Shown here in pieces: positions 44,077 through 52,982 of a DNA stretch of 64,000 nucleotides. Origin of the DNA: Nitrospira sp. (GTDB lineage: Bacteria; Nitrospirota; Nitrospiria; Nitrospirales; Nitrospiraceae); NCBI GenBank assembly GCA_016715825.1, contig JADJXO010000013.1, forward strand, positions 335,001 through 399,000, given 5' to 3'. The first letter of the stretch is position 1. Each line of letters begins with the position of its first letter. The notes below the pieces were generated by a model. That model was given only the letters and a program-made list of their open reading frames with translations. It did no database searches and was not told the DNA's origin. The translations under genes and the position numbers were made by a program.

Positions 44077-44478
44077 ATGAACCGATCCGCACTACTGGCT
44101 TCGTTACTCGGCATATGTGTCATTGAGGCCGGGGTACTTTTTAATGTGGGCAACGCCTCCCCAATGCCGGGCTTGACATGGAGAATCGGCTTTTTCATCC
44201 TCCTGCCTCTTGCACTCGCTGTCTTGATCTGGCTTCAATTTCGGTGGGCCGCACTTGTGTGCGTCATCTATGCGACGGTTGGATTGGCGATGGATCTTGC
44301 AACTATCGTTCAGTTACCGACGCAAGATCTCAATACGATTCATTCCTTGATCACCAGCGTGATCAGCGGGCTCTTCAACTTCCTTTTGATTGCGTTCGGC
44401 GGACGATGGCTTTTGGACGTTGGACAGGAGTCGATGCCTCCAAAATCCCATTCTCCCAGTCCTCCGTCCCCTTCTTGA
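44077..44478 (+). CDS. Small four-helix membrane protein
   Basis: 133 residues from the ATG at about 44077. Four hydrophobic helices (about 5-22, 35-55, 58-80, 93-118) and a Pro/Ser-rich tail. Its last 100 bases overlap the 3' end of the methyltransferase gene on the other strand. No named family recognised. The hydrophobic pattern makes it a likely real gene. Confidence 0.55.
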   Translation: MNRSALLASLLGICVIEAGVLFNVGNASPMPGLTWRIGFFILLPLALAVLIWLQFRWAALVCVIYATVGLAMDLATIVQLPTQDLNTIHSLITSVISGLFNFLLIAFGGRWLLDVGQESMPPKSHSPSPPSPS

Positions 44479-45430
44479 GCGGCCATGTCCTAGTCCCAAC
44501 AAATCCCGCCTCCTTCAGCCACTTCACCGTCTCAGAGACGTGATAAGTATTTCCGCCTGTCGTAAACAACAGCATCGACACGGCAAATAAACTTGCCTCT
44601 GTCGGATGTAACCCTTCGCGATCGTGCAGAAACGCATCTTGGATGATCAATCGTCCACCCGGAGCCAACGCAGCAAAGGCTCGACGAAAGATAGCCTGAT
44701 TATCTTCGGGAGAGTAGATGTGCAGCACATTTGAATACCAGATCACATCGTAGGTTCCGGAGATCGGCTCCTTTGAAAAATCGAGTGAGAGATAGGAAAG
44801 TCGCCGTCCTGCTCCGTGAGTACCGGCGATCTCTTTCGCCACCGCAAGGGCTGCCGCTCGGTCGCAGACGGTGGCGTGAAGCCTCGGATTCCGATCCAGA
44901 AACGCCATGGCATAGGTTCCAGGTCCTCCGCCAAGATCGAGCAGCCTCCGAGCTCGGCCAAGGCGAATTTGAGCTGCAATCGCCGGGGCAATCTCTAACG
45001 TCCGGTGATGCATGGCCCAGGTGAATTGCCCGCGGTAGTTCGGGGGATCAGGAATATGATGGTCTATCGGCAATCCGCTCCGAACAGACTCCAATAGTCG
45101 GCCCCAATCTTGCCAGTGAGTCTGCATGAGCGATAAGTAACCGCCCCGATAGGCACGATGGTTCCGATTCAGCGCAGTCGCGCTCAGTCGACTGTTCTTA
45201 AAGAGGGGTCCTTTTTTCTGGAGTATCCCGACCGCCGCAAGATTCCGACAGAGAACGCTCAACCCCCGTTCGCTGACCTTGAGCTTCCGAGACAGATCGG
45301 AGATCGTCCATGATCGGTCCCCGATAACCGTAAACAGATTAAGCTCCAAACCGGCTAACAACACACGAGGCAACCGATAGGCAGAGATGGCATCACGGAA
45401 CTCCTCGAATGTCGTGATCCGCAGACTCAC
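44375..45430 (-). CDS. SAM-dependent O-methyltransferase, BchU/CrtF-like (second copy)
   Basis: 351 residues from a GTG that overlaps the upstream stop (GTGA); the frame extends to 45460. The fold matches the gene at 10635-11642: winged-helix dimerisation region (SAYRLPRVLLAGLELNLFTVIGD), SAM loop LLDLGGGPGTYAMAF near 165, a motif WYSNVLHIYSPEDN and LAPGGRLIIQDAFLHD. Last gene of a four-gene overlapping operon. The substrate is unknown; family members methylate quinones, carotenoids and bacteriochlorophylls. Confidence 0.75.
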   Translation of the reverse strand: MSLRITTFEEFRDAISAYRLPRVLLAGLELNLFTVIGDRSWTISDLSRKLKVSERGLSVLCRNLAAVGILQKKGPLFKNSRLSATALNRNHRAYRGGYLSLMQTHWQDWGRLLESVRSGLPIDHHIPDPPNYRGQFTWAMHHRTLEIAPAIAAQIRLGRARRLLDLGGGPGTYAMAFLDRNPRLHATVCDRAAALAVAKEIAGTHGAGRRLSYLSLDFSKEPISGTYDVIWYSNVLHIYSPEDNQAIFRRAFAALAPGGRLIIQDAFLHDREGLHPTEASLFAVSMLLFTTGGNTYHVSETVKWLKEAGFVGTRTWPLKKGTEDWENGILEASTPVQRPKAIVRRTQSKGS

Positions 45431-45864
45431 GATGTCCTTCCGATTTCTCGGCAGCACCAACGGAGGAGATCTTCAAGTTTTGTACGATTCTGAAGATCGA
45501 CTGCCCTGGAAAATGTGACGGCCACGAATTCATCGGTCGTCTCGTTCTCCTCGACAAACCCAGATTGGAGCAGAAGTGCCCGATACTTGTTGACTGCCGG
45601 TTGGAGGAAATACTTGACCTGCTTCGCAACCTCATCGGTTCCTAAATCTTCAGGCGTCCCATCCGACATCAACGCCATGACATCTTCCATCGCCACACCA
45701 TACTGGCACACAACCGTACCTTCCGGTCTGACCTCTAGGAGCCAGCCCTCCTTTCCTAAATCCATAATGAGCGGTCCGTTGGGTTCCAATTCATAGAAAC
45801 CCGGCAAAGACCGACGTAGGTCGTGACGAAGTTGTGTCCAAGCTGAATGGACTGTCTCGGTCAT
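45427..45864 (-). CDS. Conserved-looking protein of unknown function
   Basis: 145 residues, soluble, mixed alpha/beta, slightly acidic. It has no membrane segment and no motif I recognise. A short LRPEGTVVCQYG-like strand region and a C-terminal LEDLLRWCCREIG helix with paired cysteines are its only notable parts. Four-base overlaps with both neighbours (ATGA with the TPR gene upstream, GTGA with the methyltransferase downstream) show that it is translated as part of the operon. Confidence 0.6.
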   Translation of the reverse strand: MTETVHSAWTQLRHDLRRSLPGFYELEPNGPLIMDLGKEGWLLEVRPEGTVVCQYGVAMEDVMALMSDGTPEDLGTDEVAKQVKYFLQPAVNKYRALLLQSGFVEENETTDEFVAVTFSRAVDLQNRTKLEDLLRWCCREIGRTS

Positions 45865-46685
45865 GCGGACCTTGGTTGGTGAGCTTGGAGTGGAAATTGC
45901 TGCAGGAGGCGGGTACGCAGTACTCTCAGACGCTGAGTATTTTCTTCAAGTTTGGGTAAGCTATACTTCCGATCCATGTCGACAACCAGCTCAAGCAGGT
46001 TTGATGCCTCCTGCAAGCGGCCCATCTCCTCATAACATTGAGCCAACACATATCGAGCGCCACCTGCACGGAGTTCATCACGCAGTCGTTCGGCGATAGA
46101 TTGGCTGGTCTGACAACAGGCGATGGTTTCCTCATAGCGTTGTTGCATCAAGAAGGTGCGGCCTATCATGCGCCACGCGTCCGCAACACCGCCGAGGTTA
46201 GCCAATCGCTGCATCAACGCCAACGATCGTTCATAAAACTGGATGGCCTCGTCAAACTGTCCGGTTTCCCGGGCTACTAACCCAAGGTCAGAAAACAACA
46301 CAGCTTGAGCAGCGTCATCTTGGGTCTTCATCATGAGGTCGAGGGCTTCCAGATAATAGGCTCGCGCCAAAGTCCATTCACCGGCGTCGGCTCGGAGATT
46401 CCCTAAATTAGCCAACGTTGTTCCAATCCCCTTTTCGTCTCCAAGAATCTTCTGCAGTTCCAGGACTTCTTGATAATGCACCTGAGCGGAATCTCGACGC
46501 CCACTGACCGCACAGATGTTCCCAAGATTCCCAAGCGTTGCAACCAACGCCCGCTGGTCGCCGGTAATCCGGTCGCACTCCAACGCCTTGCTGTAACAGA
46601 CGTAGGCCTCAGTGTAGTACCCTCGAGAAAAATGTTCGTTCCCTTGACGGTTTAATTCACCGGAGAGTCCGTTCCGCAGCGTCAT
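45861..46685 (-). CDS. Tetratricopeptide-repeat protein
   Basis: 274 residues made of about six TPR units of 34-40 residues (AYVCYSKALECDRITGD, AQVHYQEVLELQKILGD, ARAYYLEALDLMMKTQD, AIQFYERSLALMQRL). No signal peptide or catalytic domain, so it is a cytoplasmic scaffold. Both ends overlap its neighbours by four bases. It may hold the methyltransferase or the unknown protein, which is inference from coupling. Confidence 0.8.
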   Translation of the reverse strand: MTLRNGLSGELNRQGNEHFSRGYYTEAYVCYSKALECDRITGDQRALVATLGNLGNICAVSGRRDSAQVHYQEVLELQKILGDEKGIGTTLANLGNLRADAGEWTLARAYYLEALDLMMKTQDDAAQAVLFSDLGLVARETGQFDEAIQFYERSLALMQRLANLGGVADAWRMIGRTFLMQQRYEETIACCQTSQSIAERLRDELRAGGARYVLAQCYEEMGRLQEASNLLELVVDMDRKYSLPKLEENTQRLRVLRTRLLQQFPLQAHQPRSA

Positions 46686-47284
46686 GAGGACCCCACTAAC
46701 AGATGCGCCACTTGCTGCTTCGCACCAGTAAAAATCGAATCGCCGTCTCCGACCAAAAGGCTGTCAAAGTTGTACTTCAGGAGGCGCCCAAGACCTTCCT
46801 TCGCTTTTTCAACGTCGGCATACTTTTCAGCAGGCAGTAATCCTACGGCACCTGGGGGTTTGCCGATCAGTGCATCTCCCACAATCATAATCCCCCGCCC
46901 TCTATCAATGAACAAAGCGGACTCTCCAGGAGACTTCTGATCCTTCAGCTGCAGGGCCCAAATCCCGCCCGGAAGGAGCTCGCCATCTTTGTAGGTCTTT
47001 GTCGGCTTCATCTCGGTCAGACCGGCATCAGCGTCCGGCAGATACAATTGACAACCGAACTCACGTTGATACGTTGATGCTTCTCGGAGATGATCACGGT
47101 TTGTGATGAGAATGTAATCGATCGGCGCGTGACGCCGAACAGTCGCGCTGGCCTCACCGGACATCGGAGGTGGGTCGACCAGAATCTTGTGCTCACCGAT
47201 CGTCAAAAAGAGGCCGTTGAAATTAAGCTGCTTCTCGTCTGAAAACCACGACCACTGCCAGATACCGGGCAAGATTTGTTTCAT
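46682..47284 (-). CDS. Metallo-beta-lactamase-fold protein with degenerate metal site
   Basis: 200 residues. Fold cues are the opening LPGIWQWSWF, a KILVDPPPMSG strand turn, then LITNRDHLREAS where active enzymes have THxHxDH, and MIVGDALIG, and finally VGDGDSIF where GHG is usual. Only Asp-His of the first motif and the middle Asp remain, so a binuclear zinc centre looks incomplete. It may be a binding or regulatory protein. First gene of the four-gene operon; its stop overlaps the TPR start. Confidence 0.6.
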   Translation of the reverse strand: MKQILPGIWQWSWFSDEKQLNFNGLFLTIGEHKILVDPPPMSGEASATVRRHAPIDYILITNRDHLREASTYQREFGCQLYLPDADAGLTEMKPTKTYKDGELLPGGIWALQLKDQKSPGESALFIDRGRGIMIVGDALIGKPPGAVGLLPAEKYADVEKAKEGLGRLLKYNFDSLLVGDGDSIFTGAKQQVAHLLVGSS

Positions 47285-47333
47285 GTCAACACACAGCGTC
47301 TTACCGAATGAAATTCATGACACGACACAGGAC

Positions 47334-47579
47334 TTATAGAGCTGCAAGCGCGTCTTGAATCGTCTTCGTGACTTTGGTCTGGATGCTTGCCTCATTAGGT
47401 AAATCAATCATGTCGTCTTCAGGTACCGTGATAAATCTTCGGTTAGCCGCCTTCGTCAAGGAGATCAGGAACATGCTATTGGATGGAGTGGTCGGGATCA
47501 CGACTTGCACGGACCCGTCAATGCTCTGCACCACTTCCATAAATTTTCGTTTTCCGGCCTCTAATTCATCTTCGTCCAT
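47334..47579 (-). CDS. Small soluble protein of unknown function
   Basis: 81 residues from the ATG at 47579; an upstream in-frame start at 47639 overlaps the TlpA-like gene and lacks a better signal. The sequence has an acidic N-terminal helix and two beta-rich stretches (GSVQVVIPTTPSNSMFLISL, RRFITVPEDDMIDL). No family recognised. It is 49 bases upstream of the four-gene operon and 34 bases downstream of the TlpA-like gene, so it may be co-transcribed. Confidence 0.5.
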   Translation of the reverse strand: MDEDELEAGKRKFMEVVQSIDGSVQVVIPTTPSNSMFLISLTKAANRRFITVPEDDMIDLPNEASIQTKVTKTIQDALAAL

Positions 47580-47613
47580 GTTCCCCTCTTGTTCCAGACC
47601 ACAGCCTGACTCG

Positions 47614-48147
47614 CTACATTTTATCTGTCCTGCTCTCAACTAGCTTGTCCACCTCCGCGATAATCACCTCGGCTGCAGCCAGCTCCATGTTCCCGACCCG
47701 TTGCCAGCGGATAATACCCTGCTGGTCGATCACGTACACATTGGGAATAAACTTGCCCCCGCCGTAGAGCTTGTCCGTGATCTTATCGGGGTCCAGAAGA
47801 TACGGATAGGTCACCTTGACTGGGAAGCCGGACAAGAACTCACCGACTTCTCGTTTCCCATTACCCGATGAATTGACCCCAAGCACTGCCACATTCTTAC
47901 CTTGCGTAGACTCATGAACCCTTTGCAATGCGCTCCCTTGCACCATACATGGGTCACAGATGTGAAAGAGTCCAAGCACGATGACTTTGCCTTTATAGGA
48001 ATCGAGCGACATCGCTTCTCCCGTAACAGCGGTAAGGCCGAATACCGGTGCCTTCTCTCCTATCTGGAAGAGACCTTCGGCATAAACGGCTGGGCCGCTC
48101 AGGGCCGAGACTACCAGCCATCCCAGCGCGAATACCATCGGTATCAT
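47614..48147 (-). CDS. Thioredoxin-like (TlpA/redoxin) protein, exported
   Basis: 177 residues from an ATG preceded by GGGAGGTGAAC. Signal peptide of about 23 residues ending PAVYAEG. The thioredoxin fold opens with GEKAPVFGLTAVTGE and has the active site FHICDPCMVQG (CDPC). The C-terminal strand VYVIDQQGIIRWQRVG is typical of AhpC/TlpA proteins. Likely periplasmic thiol-disulfide reductase, for example in cytochrome c maturation. A partner is not identified here. Confidence 0.8.
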   Translation of the reverse strand: MIPMVFALGWLVVSALSGPAVYAEGLFQIGEKAPVFGLTAVTGEAMSLDSYKGKVIVLGLFHICDPCMVQGSALQRVHESTQGKNVAVLGVNSSGNGKREVGEFLSGFPVKVTYPYLLDPDKITDKLYGGGKFIPNVYVIDQQGIIRWQRVGNMELAAAEVIIAEVDKLVESRTDKM

Positions 48148-48265
48148 GTTCACCTCCCTTTCGAGAGAATCCCATACCATCGACACCAAGAAACCCTGAT
48201 CATGCCGACGAACGGCATCCTACCATGACAATTTTTGAGGCAGCAACCACGCTGAAAGATCGCCA

Positions 48266-48616
48266 CTAGTCCGTAGAAGAGCTCTCTCGCTGATTCAACA
48301 TGTCTTCAAGTTGTTCTTTCGCATGGCCCTCAAATCGAACAAACTCGAGTCCAAATCGATCCTCTTCTTGCCAACGAACGATGGCAAGAGCAATGGTGAT
48401 GGGAGGCCTGGCACTGGGGGGATTCAGACGAAGGGATACATGTACTCCAATGGGGAATTGGCCGGGACTCTCGACTTCACATCCGGTAATCGTCAGATTC
48501 ATCACGATTCCTTGGGCGATCCTTCCCTCACTCGTGACCACAGCAGGATAGTCGACCGATATGCGAGGTCGCCCTCTTGGCTGCGGCGCATTTGGATTGT
48601 TTTCGGAAGAGGTCAT
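48266..48616 (-). CDS. PilZ-domain protein
   Basis: 116 residues from the ATG at 48616 (a longer frame to 48661 overlaps purF). The c-di-GMP binding signature is visible: RPRISVDYP (RxxxR-like) near residue 15 and NLTITGCEVES ((D/N)xSxxG-like) near 40. The rest is a six-strand barrel with a C-terminal helix. Probably a stand-alone c-di-GMP receptor. It starts 20 bases downstream of the purF stop, on the same strand, with no obvious functional link. Confidence 0.8.
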   Translation of the reverse strand: MTSSENNPNAPQPRGRPRISVDYPAVVTSEGRIAQGIVMNLTITGCEVESPGQFPIGVHVSLRLNPPSARPPITIALAIVRWQEEDRFGLEFVRFEGHAKEQLEDMLNQRESSSTD

Positions 48617-48635
48617 ATATCCGTACAGAACTCTC

Positions 48636-50066
48636 TCAGCGCGCTGCCTCAAAGAGCCCAAGCTGAAGTTCTTCTGCGCGGGTGAAGGGGATTGGATAGC
48701 GCTCTGTGAAACAGGCGGTGCAGTATTCAGCGGGCGTCCGTGGAGTGGACTTCAGCATTCCGTCAAGGCTGAGATAGGCCAGGCTATCAGCGGTGATGTA
48801 TTTTCGAATCTCCTCGATGGAATGCTCTGAGGCGATGAGTTCCTTCTTCGTCGGCGTGTCGATCCCGTAAAAGCAAGGCGACAGAATCGGCGGTGAGCTG
48901 ATCCGCATATGGACTTCTTTGGCTCCAGCTTGCCGAATCATCTTGACGATCTTACGACTCGTTGTGCCACGAACCAACGAATCATCGATGACGACGACCC
49001 GTTTCCCATCCAGCACTTCCGGCACGGCATTCAACTTCACCTTGACACCAAAATGGCGAATCGATTGCTCCGGCTCGATGAACGTCCGCCCGACATAGTG
49101 GTTGCGAATCAATCCGGTTTCAAACCTGACTCCTGCACCTTCGGAATAACCGAGTGCCGCCGGCACGCCGGAGTCCGGAACAGGGATCACCACATCAGCC
49201 GGCACCCAGGACTCGCTCGCCAACTGTCGCCCCAACGCTTTACGGATGGCATAGACGGCATTAGCCCCGAAGATTCGGCTGTCCGGCCTCGCAAAGTACA
49301 CATATTCAAAGACACACATAGCCGGATCTTTCTTCGGAAACGGATGGTGGCTATCGAGTCCTTGATCGCTGATCACGATCAGTTCACCCGGTTCAACCTC
49401 ACGGACATACTCGGCATCCAACAAATCGAACGCACAGGTTTCGGACGCGACAATCCAACTGCTCCGCAGACGGCCGATACACAAGGGGCGAAGCCCGTAG
49501 GGGTCACGTGCGGCGATGAGACCGTTGTCGGTCATCAACACGACCGAAAATGCCCCTCGGACCTGGTTCAACGCATCAATGATTCGTGCAAGGAAGGAAC
49601 CAGCACGCGAATGCGCGATGAGGTGAATAATGACCTCGCTGTCCGATGTCGATTGAAAGATCGCCCCGTAGGCCTCCAACTCGTGTCGAAGCATCTGAGC
49701 GTTGATGAGGTTTCCGTTGTGAGCTAACGCGAGGTTGCCTAATGCGAAGTTGACGGTGAGCGGTTGCACATTCTTCAAATCGTTCCCACCAGCGGTTGAG
49801 TAGCGATTATGCCCGATCGCCATGTGCCCAGGCAGCTTCTCCAACACTGATTTATGAAAGATATCGGCAACCAGCCCCATACCCTTCTGTATGGAGAATT
49901 GCTCCCCATCGCCCGCCGCGATTCCGGATGCCTCTTGCCCACGATGCTGGAGGGCATACAGGCCCAAATAGGTGAGATTGGCAGCCTCCTCATGGCCAAA
50001 AACCCCAAAGACGGCACATTCGTCGTGAAACTTATCGGGCGATATCATCGGGAGTTCGCGGTTCAT
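48636..50066 (-). CDS. purF: Amidophosphoribosyltransferase PurF
   Basis: 476 residues. The short propeptide precedes the nucleophile Cys in HDECAVFGVFG. The glutaminase domain and a phosphoribosyltransferase domain with VVVIDDSLVRGTT follow. Cysteines in CFYGID and CTAC near the C-terminus match the [4Fe-4S] type of B. subtilis PurF. Makes phosphoribosylamine from PRPP and glutamine, the first step of purine synthesis. 26 bases downstream of purL. Confidence 0.97.
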   Translation of the reverse strand: MNRELPMISPDKFHDECAVFGVFGHEEAANLTYLGLYALQHRGQEASGIAAGDGEQFSIQKGMGLVADIFHKSVLEKLPGHMAIGHNRYSTAGGNDLKNVQPLTVNFALGNLALAHNGNLINAQMLRHELEAYGAIFQSTSDSEVIIHLIAHSRAGSFLARIIDALNQVRGAFSVVLMTDNGLIAARDPYGLRPLCIGRLRSSWIVASETCAFDLLDAEYVREVEPGELIVISDQGLDSHHPFPKKDPAMCVFEYVYFARPDSRIFGANAVYAIRKALGRQLASESWVPADVVIPVPDSGVPAALGYSEGAGVRFETGLIRNHYVGRTFIEPEQSIRHFGVKVKLNAVPEVLDGKRVVVIDDSLVRGTTSRKIVKMIRQAGAKEVHMRISSPPILSPCFYGIDTPTKKELIASEHSIEEIRKYITADSLAYLSLDGMLKSTPRTPAEYCTACFTERYPIPFTRAEELQLGLFEAAR

Positions 50067-50092
50067 AACCCCTCGCCATCTGATCCACTCAA

Positions 50093-52330
50093 CTACGCTT
50101 CATGGACCGTTCGTTCTAGGGAGAAGGCCCACCGGTCATGCAGCGTCGCAACCGGCTGATCAATTACTTTTTCCGTGGAATGTTCATCCCCCACATACAT
50201 GATCAAACGGTTTCCTGAAATCGACCCAATCACTTCAACAGGCACCCCATGCTGAGTCGCCCGGTCAAGAATGGATTGACGGTTGACCGGCTTGGCAGAT
50301 ATCACGACTCTTGACTGACTTTCGCCGAAAAGAACGGCGTCTTTCCTCAGCCGGCCTCTCGTCAATTTTACCACAGCGCCTAGATGCTGCTCGGCTCCGG
50401 ACATGCAACATTCAGCCAAGGTAACGGCAAGACCGCCTTCCGAGCAGTCGTGTGCGGACTGAATCAACCCCTCATGAATCAGTGAAAGGACACAGTCGTG
50501 CAACGCCTTTTCCTTCTCGAGACTCAGGTATGGCGGTGATCCCTGTTCGCGTGCGTGAACGACTTTGAGATATTCAGTCCCGCCCAAGTCCTCCCGCGAG
50601 GTACCAAGCAAGAGGACATCGTCCCCTTCCTCCTTGAACCACTGAGTCATCGTTCGTTCTGAATTCTCGATCAGCCCCACCATGCCCAACATCGGGGTGG
50701 GATAGATCGAAAGCCCGTTGGTCTCGTTATAAAAACTCACGTTCCCACTTACAATCGGGATCTGGAAATGCTCACAGGCGTCTTTCATCCCTTCGATCGC
50801 CATCACGAACTGCCACATGATATCGGGACGTTCCGGATTCCCGAAATTCAAGCAATCGGTCAGACCGATTGGAATTGCGCCGGAACAGGCCAGATTGCGC
50901 GCTGCCTCAGCCACAGCAAGCCGAGCTCCTTCGTAGGGGTGCAGGAGACAATAGCGACTGTTGCAATCGACCGTCATAGCCACGGCCTTATTCGTCCCCT
51001 TGATCCTTAACACCGCTGCGTCCGAGCCTGGGCGAACCAGGGTGTTTGTACGCACCATATGATCATACTGCTCATACACCCACCGTTTACTGGCGATGGT
51101 CGGCGATTCCAATAAGGCCAGCAACGCCGCGTTCGCATCTTTTACATCGGGGATGGCATCGTAATTCAGGTTCGTCAACATATCCTGGTAAGAGGGTGGC
51201 TGGTAGGGCCGTTCATACCGCGGACCATCATCAGCCAGCGCTTTGGCCGGGATTTCGGCGACAACCTTCCCTTGGTCCTTCACACGCAAGATTCCATCTT
51301 CCGTTACCTTCCCGACCACCGCTACATCCAAGTCCCATTTTCGGCAAATGGCGACACATTCATCTTCCTTGCCCGCTTTCGCAACCATCAACATCCGTTC
51401 TTGGGACTCGGACAGCATGATCTCGTAAGGCGTCATTCCCGGCTCACGTCGAGGCACCTCGGTCAGATCCAGTTCGATCCCATTTCCCGCCCGCGAAGCC
51501 ATTTCGCAAGAAGAGCTGGTCAGACCTGCAGCACCCATGTCCTGAATCCCAACCAGCACATCGCCTTCCATCAATTCGAGACAAGCTTCCAAGAGCAATT
51601 TCTCAGTAAAGGGATCGCCGACCTGCACCGTGGGACGCTTCTGCTCGGATTCATCATCGAATGAATCCGACGCCATCGTCGCCCCATGAATTCCATCTCG
51701 GCCCGTCTTCGAGCCGAAATAGATAACGGGATTACCGACCCCCGCCGCGGTGCCGCGGAAGATCTTGTCTTTGTGGGCCACCCCCAGACAGAACACATTG
51801 ACCAACGGATTGAGCGCATAGATGTCGTTGAACACGATCTCCCCGCCCACCGTCGGAACTCCCATGCAATTCCCGTAACCGGCAATGCCGGAGACGACTC
51901 CTCTCATGAGGTGACGACTTTTCGGCGTGTGCAATTCTCCGAACCGCAATGAGTCAAGCAACGCAATCGGCCGCGCCCCCATCGTAAAGATGTCGCGCAA
52001 GATACCGCCTACCCCCGTAGCCGCCCCTTGATAGGGCTCGATAAACGATGGGTGGTTGTGTGATTCCATCTTGAACACTACGCACAACCCATCACCGATA
52101 TCGATGGCTCCGGCGTTCTCGCCCGGCCCCTGCACCACACGAGGTCCGGTCGTGGGCAGTTTCTTCAGGTGCACACGGGAACTTTTATAGGAACAATGCT
52201 CGGACCACATGACGGAAAACAAGCCGAGTTCTGTCAGGTTTGGCTCACGCCCGAGTATCTGAACGATTTTTTGGAATTCATCGCCCGTCAGATTATGCTG
52301 AGCGATGAGATCTTTGGTGATAGGCGGCAT
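50093..52330 (-). CDS. purL: Phosphoribosylformylglycinamidine synthase subunit PurL
   Basis: 745 residues, the small PurL form that works with separate PurS and PurQ, both of which are present upstream. It begins with a LGREPNLTELGLFSVMWSEHCSYK segment and has an ATP-binding LQGAATGVGGILRDIFTMGARP-like block. The enzyme converts FGAR to FGAM. 182 bases separate the start from the DUF-like gene upstream, including a hairpin, so purL may have its own promoter. Confidence 0.97.
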   Translation of the reverse strand: MPPITKDLIAQHNLTGDEFQKIVQILGREPNLTELGLFSVMWSEHCSYKSSRVHLKKLPTTGPRVVQGPGENAGAIDIGDGLCVVFKMESHNHPSFIEPYQGAATGVGGILRDIFTMGARPIALLDSLRFGELHTPKSRHLMRGVVSGIAGYGNCMGVPTVGGEIVFNDIYALNPLVNVFCLGVAHKDKIFRGTAAGVGNPVIYFGSKTGRDGIHGATMASDSFDDESEQKRPTVQVGDPFTEKLLLEACLELMEGDVLVGIQDMGAAGLTSSSCEMASRAGNGIELDLTEVPRREPGMTPYEIMLSESQERMLMVAKAGKEDECVAICRKWDLDVAVVGKVTEDGILRVKDQGKVVAEIPAKALADDGPRYERPYQPPSYQDMLTNLNYDAIPDVKDANAALLALLESPTIASKRWVYEQYDHMVRTNTLVRPGSDAAVLRIKGTNKAVAMTVDCNSRYCLLHPYEGARLAVAEAARNLACSGAIPIGLTDCLNFGNPERPDIMWQFVMAIEGMKDACEHFQIPIVSGNVSFYNETNGLSIYPTPMLGMVGLIENSERTMTQWFKEEGDDVLLLGTSREDLGGTEYLKVVHAREQGSPPYLSLEKEKALHDCVLSLIHEGLIQSAHDCSEGGLAVTLAECCMSGAEQHLGAVVKLTRGRLRKDAVLFGESQSRVVISAKPVNRQSILDRATQHGVPVEVIGSISGNRLIMYVGDEHSTEKVIDQPVATLHDRWAFSLERTVHEA

Positions 52331-52448
52331 GCTGGCCTACATCATGCCTTAGCACGCAGGATGGCAAAACATGTTATCGAATGGCCTGGGCTGTCGAGAC
52401 GACACGTTGCGATATGCATGTCACAGATGAGAACAGTTTACGGCACCG

Positions 52449-52477
52449 CTGGCGAGGCACCACAGGTGCCCCGCCAG
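52449..52477 (-). terminator. Imperfect 13-bp hairpin downstream of the periplasmic Ig-like gene
   Basis: CTGGCGAGGCACC, loop ACA, GGTGCCCCGCCAG pairs with one mismatch. It lies 36 bases past the stop of the gene at 52513-52851 and before purL. No T-run follows on the minus strand. Confidence 0.5.
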
Positions 52478-52512
52478 CCCGTTGCACTCAATTAGGAAGA
52501 TTGCACGCCTGA

Positions 52513-52851
52513 TCAATGCACTTCGACTGTCACGGAGGCTTCCGCGGCTAACGTCTCGTGATCCTTATCGGCTGCCACGACCTTAATTTCATGAGTTCCA
52601 GGGGACATCCCCTTGACGGTCTTCTTATCCCATCCCTTTTGATATTCCCCGTCCACAAAGCAATGGGCGTGGGTTGCCTTGCTCCCCTTCGTCAGTTCAT
52701 AGACCAGTTCAATATCTTTCCCCACCGTGGACCCAGCCGCAGGACTCGTGATCGTGATCTTGCTGCCGTCATCCACCGCTGCAAACCCATTGATCCCCAT
52801 CCCCAATGTCAACACCCCAACTGCCGCCAATGCTACTGCTACACGCTTCAT
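52513..52851 (-). CDS. Small periplasmic Ig-like protein
   Basis: 112 residues. AGGAGGGTAGAG precedes the ATG. The signal peptide ends GINGFAA. The mature part (SKITITSPAAGSTVGKDIELVYELTKGSKATHAHCFVDGEYQKG) resembles DUF4399-type beta-sandwich proteins of unknown role; a lone Cys next to two His could bind metal. It has its own ribosome site and a hairpin after the stop, and interrupts the purine gene order. Confidence 0.6.
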   Translation of the reverse strand: MKRVAVALAAVGVLTLGMGINGFAAVDDGSKITITSPAAGSTVGKDIELVYELTKGSKATHAHCFVDGEYQKGWDKKTVKGMSPGTHEIKVVAADKDHETLAAEASVTVEVH

Positions 52852-52982
52852 CTCTACCCTCCTGATTTATGATGAAAGAACTATGGGACGATCCACTCCA
52901 ACTGACATAATACTTTACCGTGGCCACTTCCCATTCTTCAATCCTCCGGACAACATTCATAGGGGCAGGGTGAAAGAAACGT

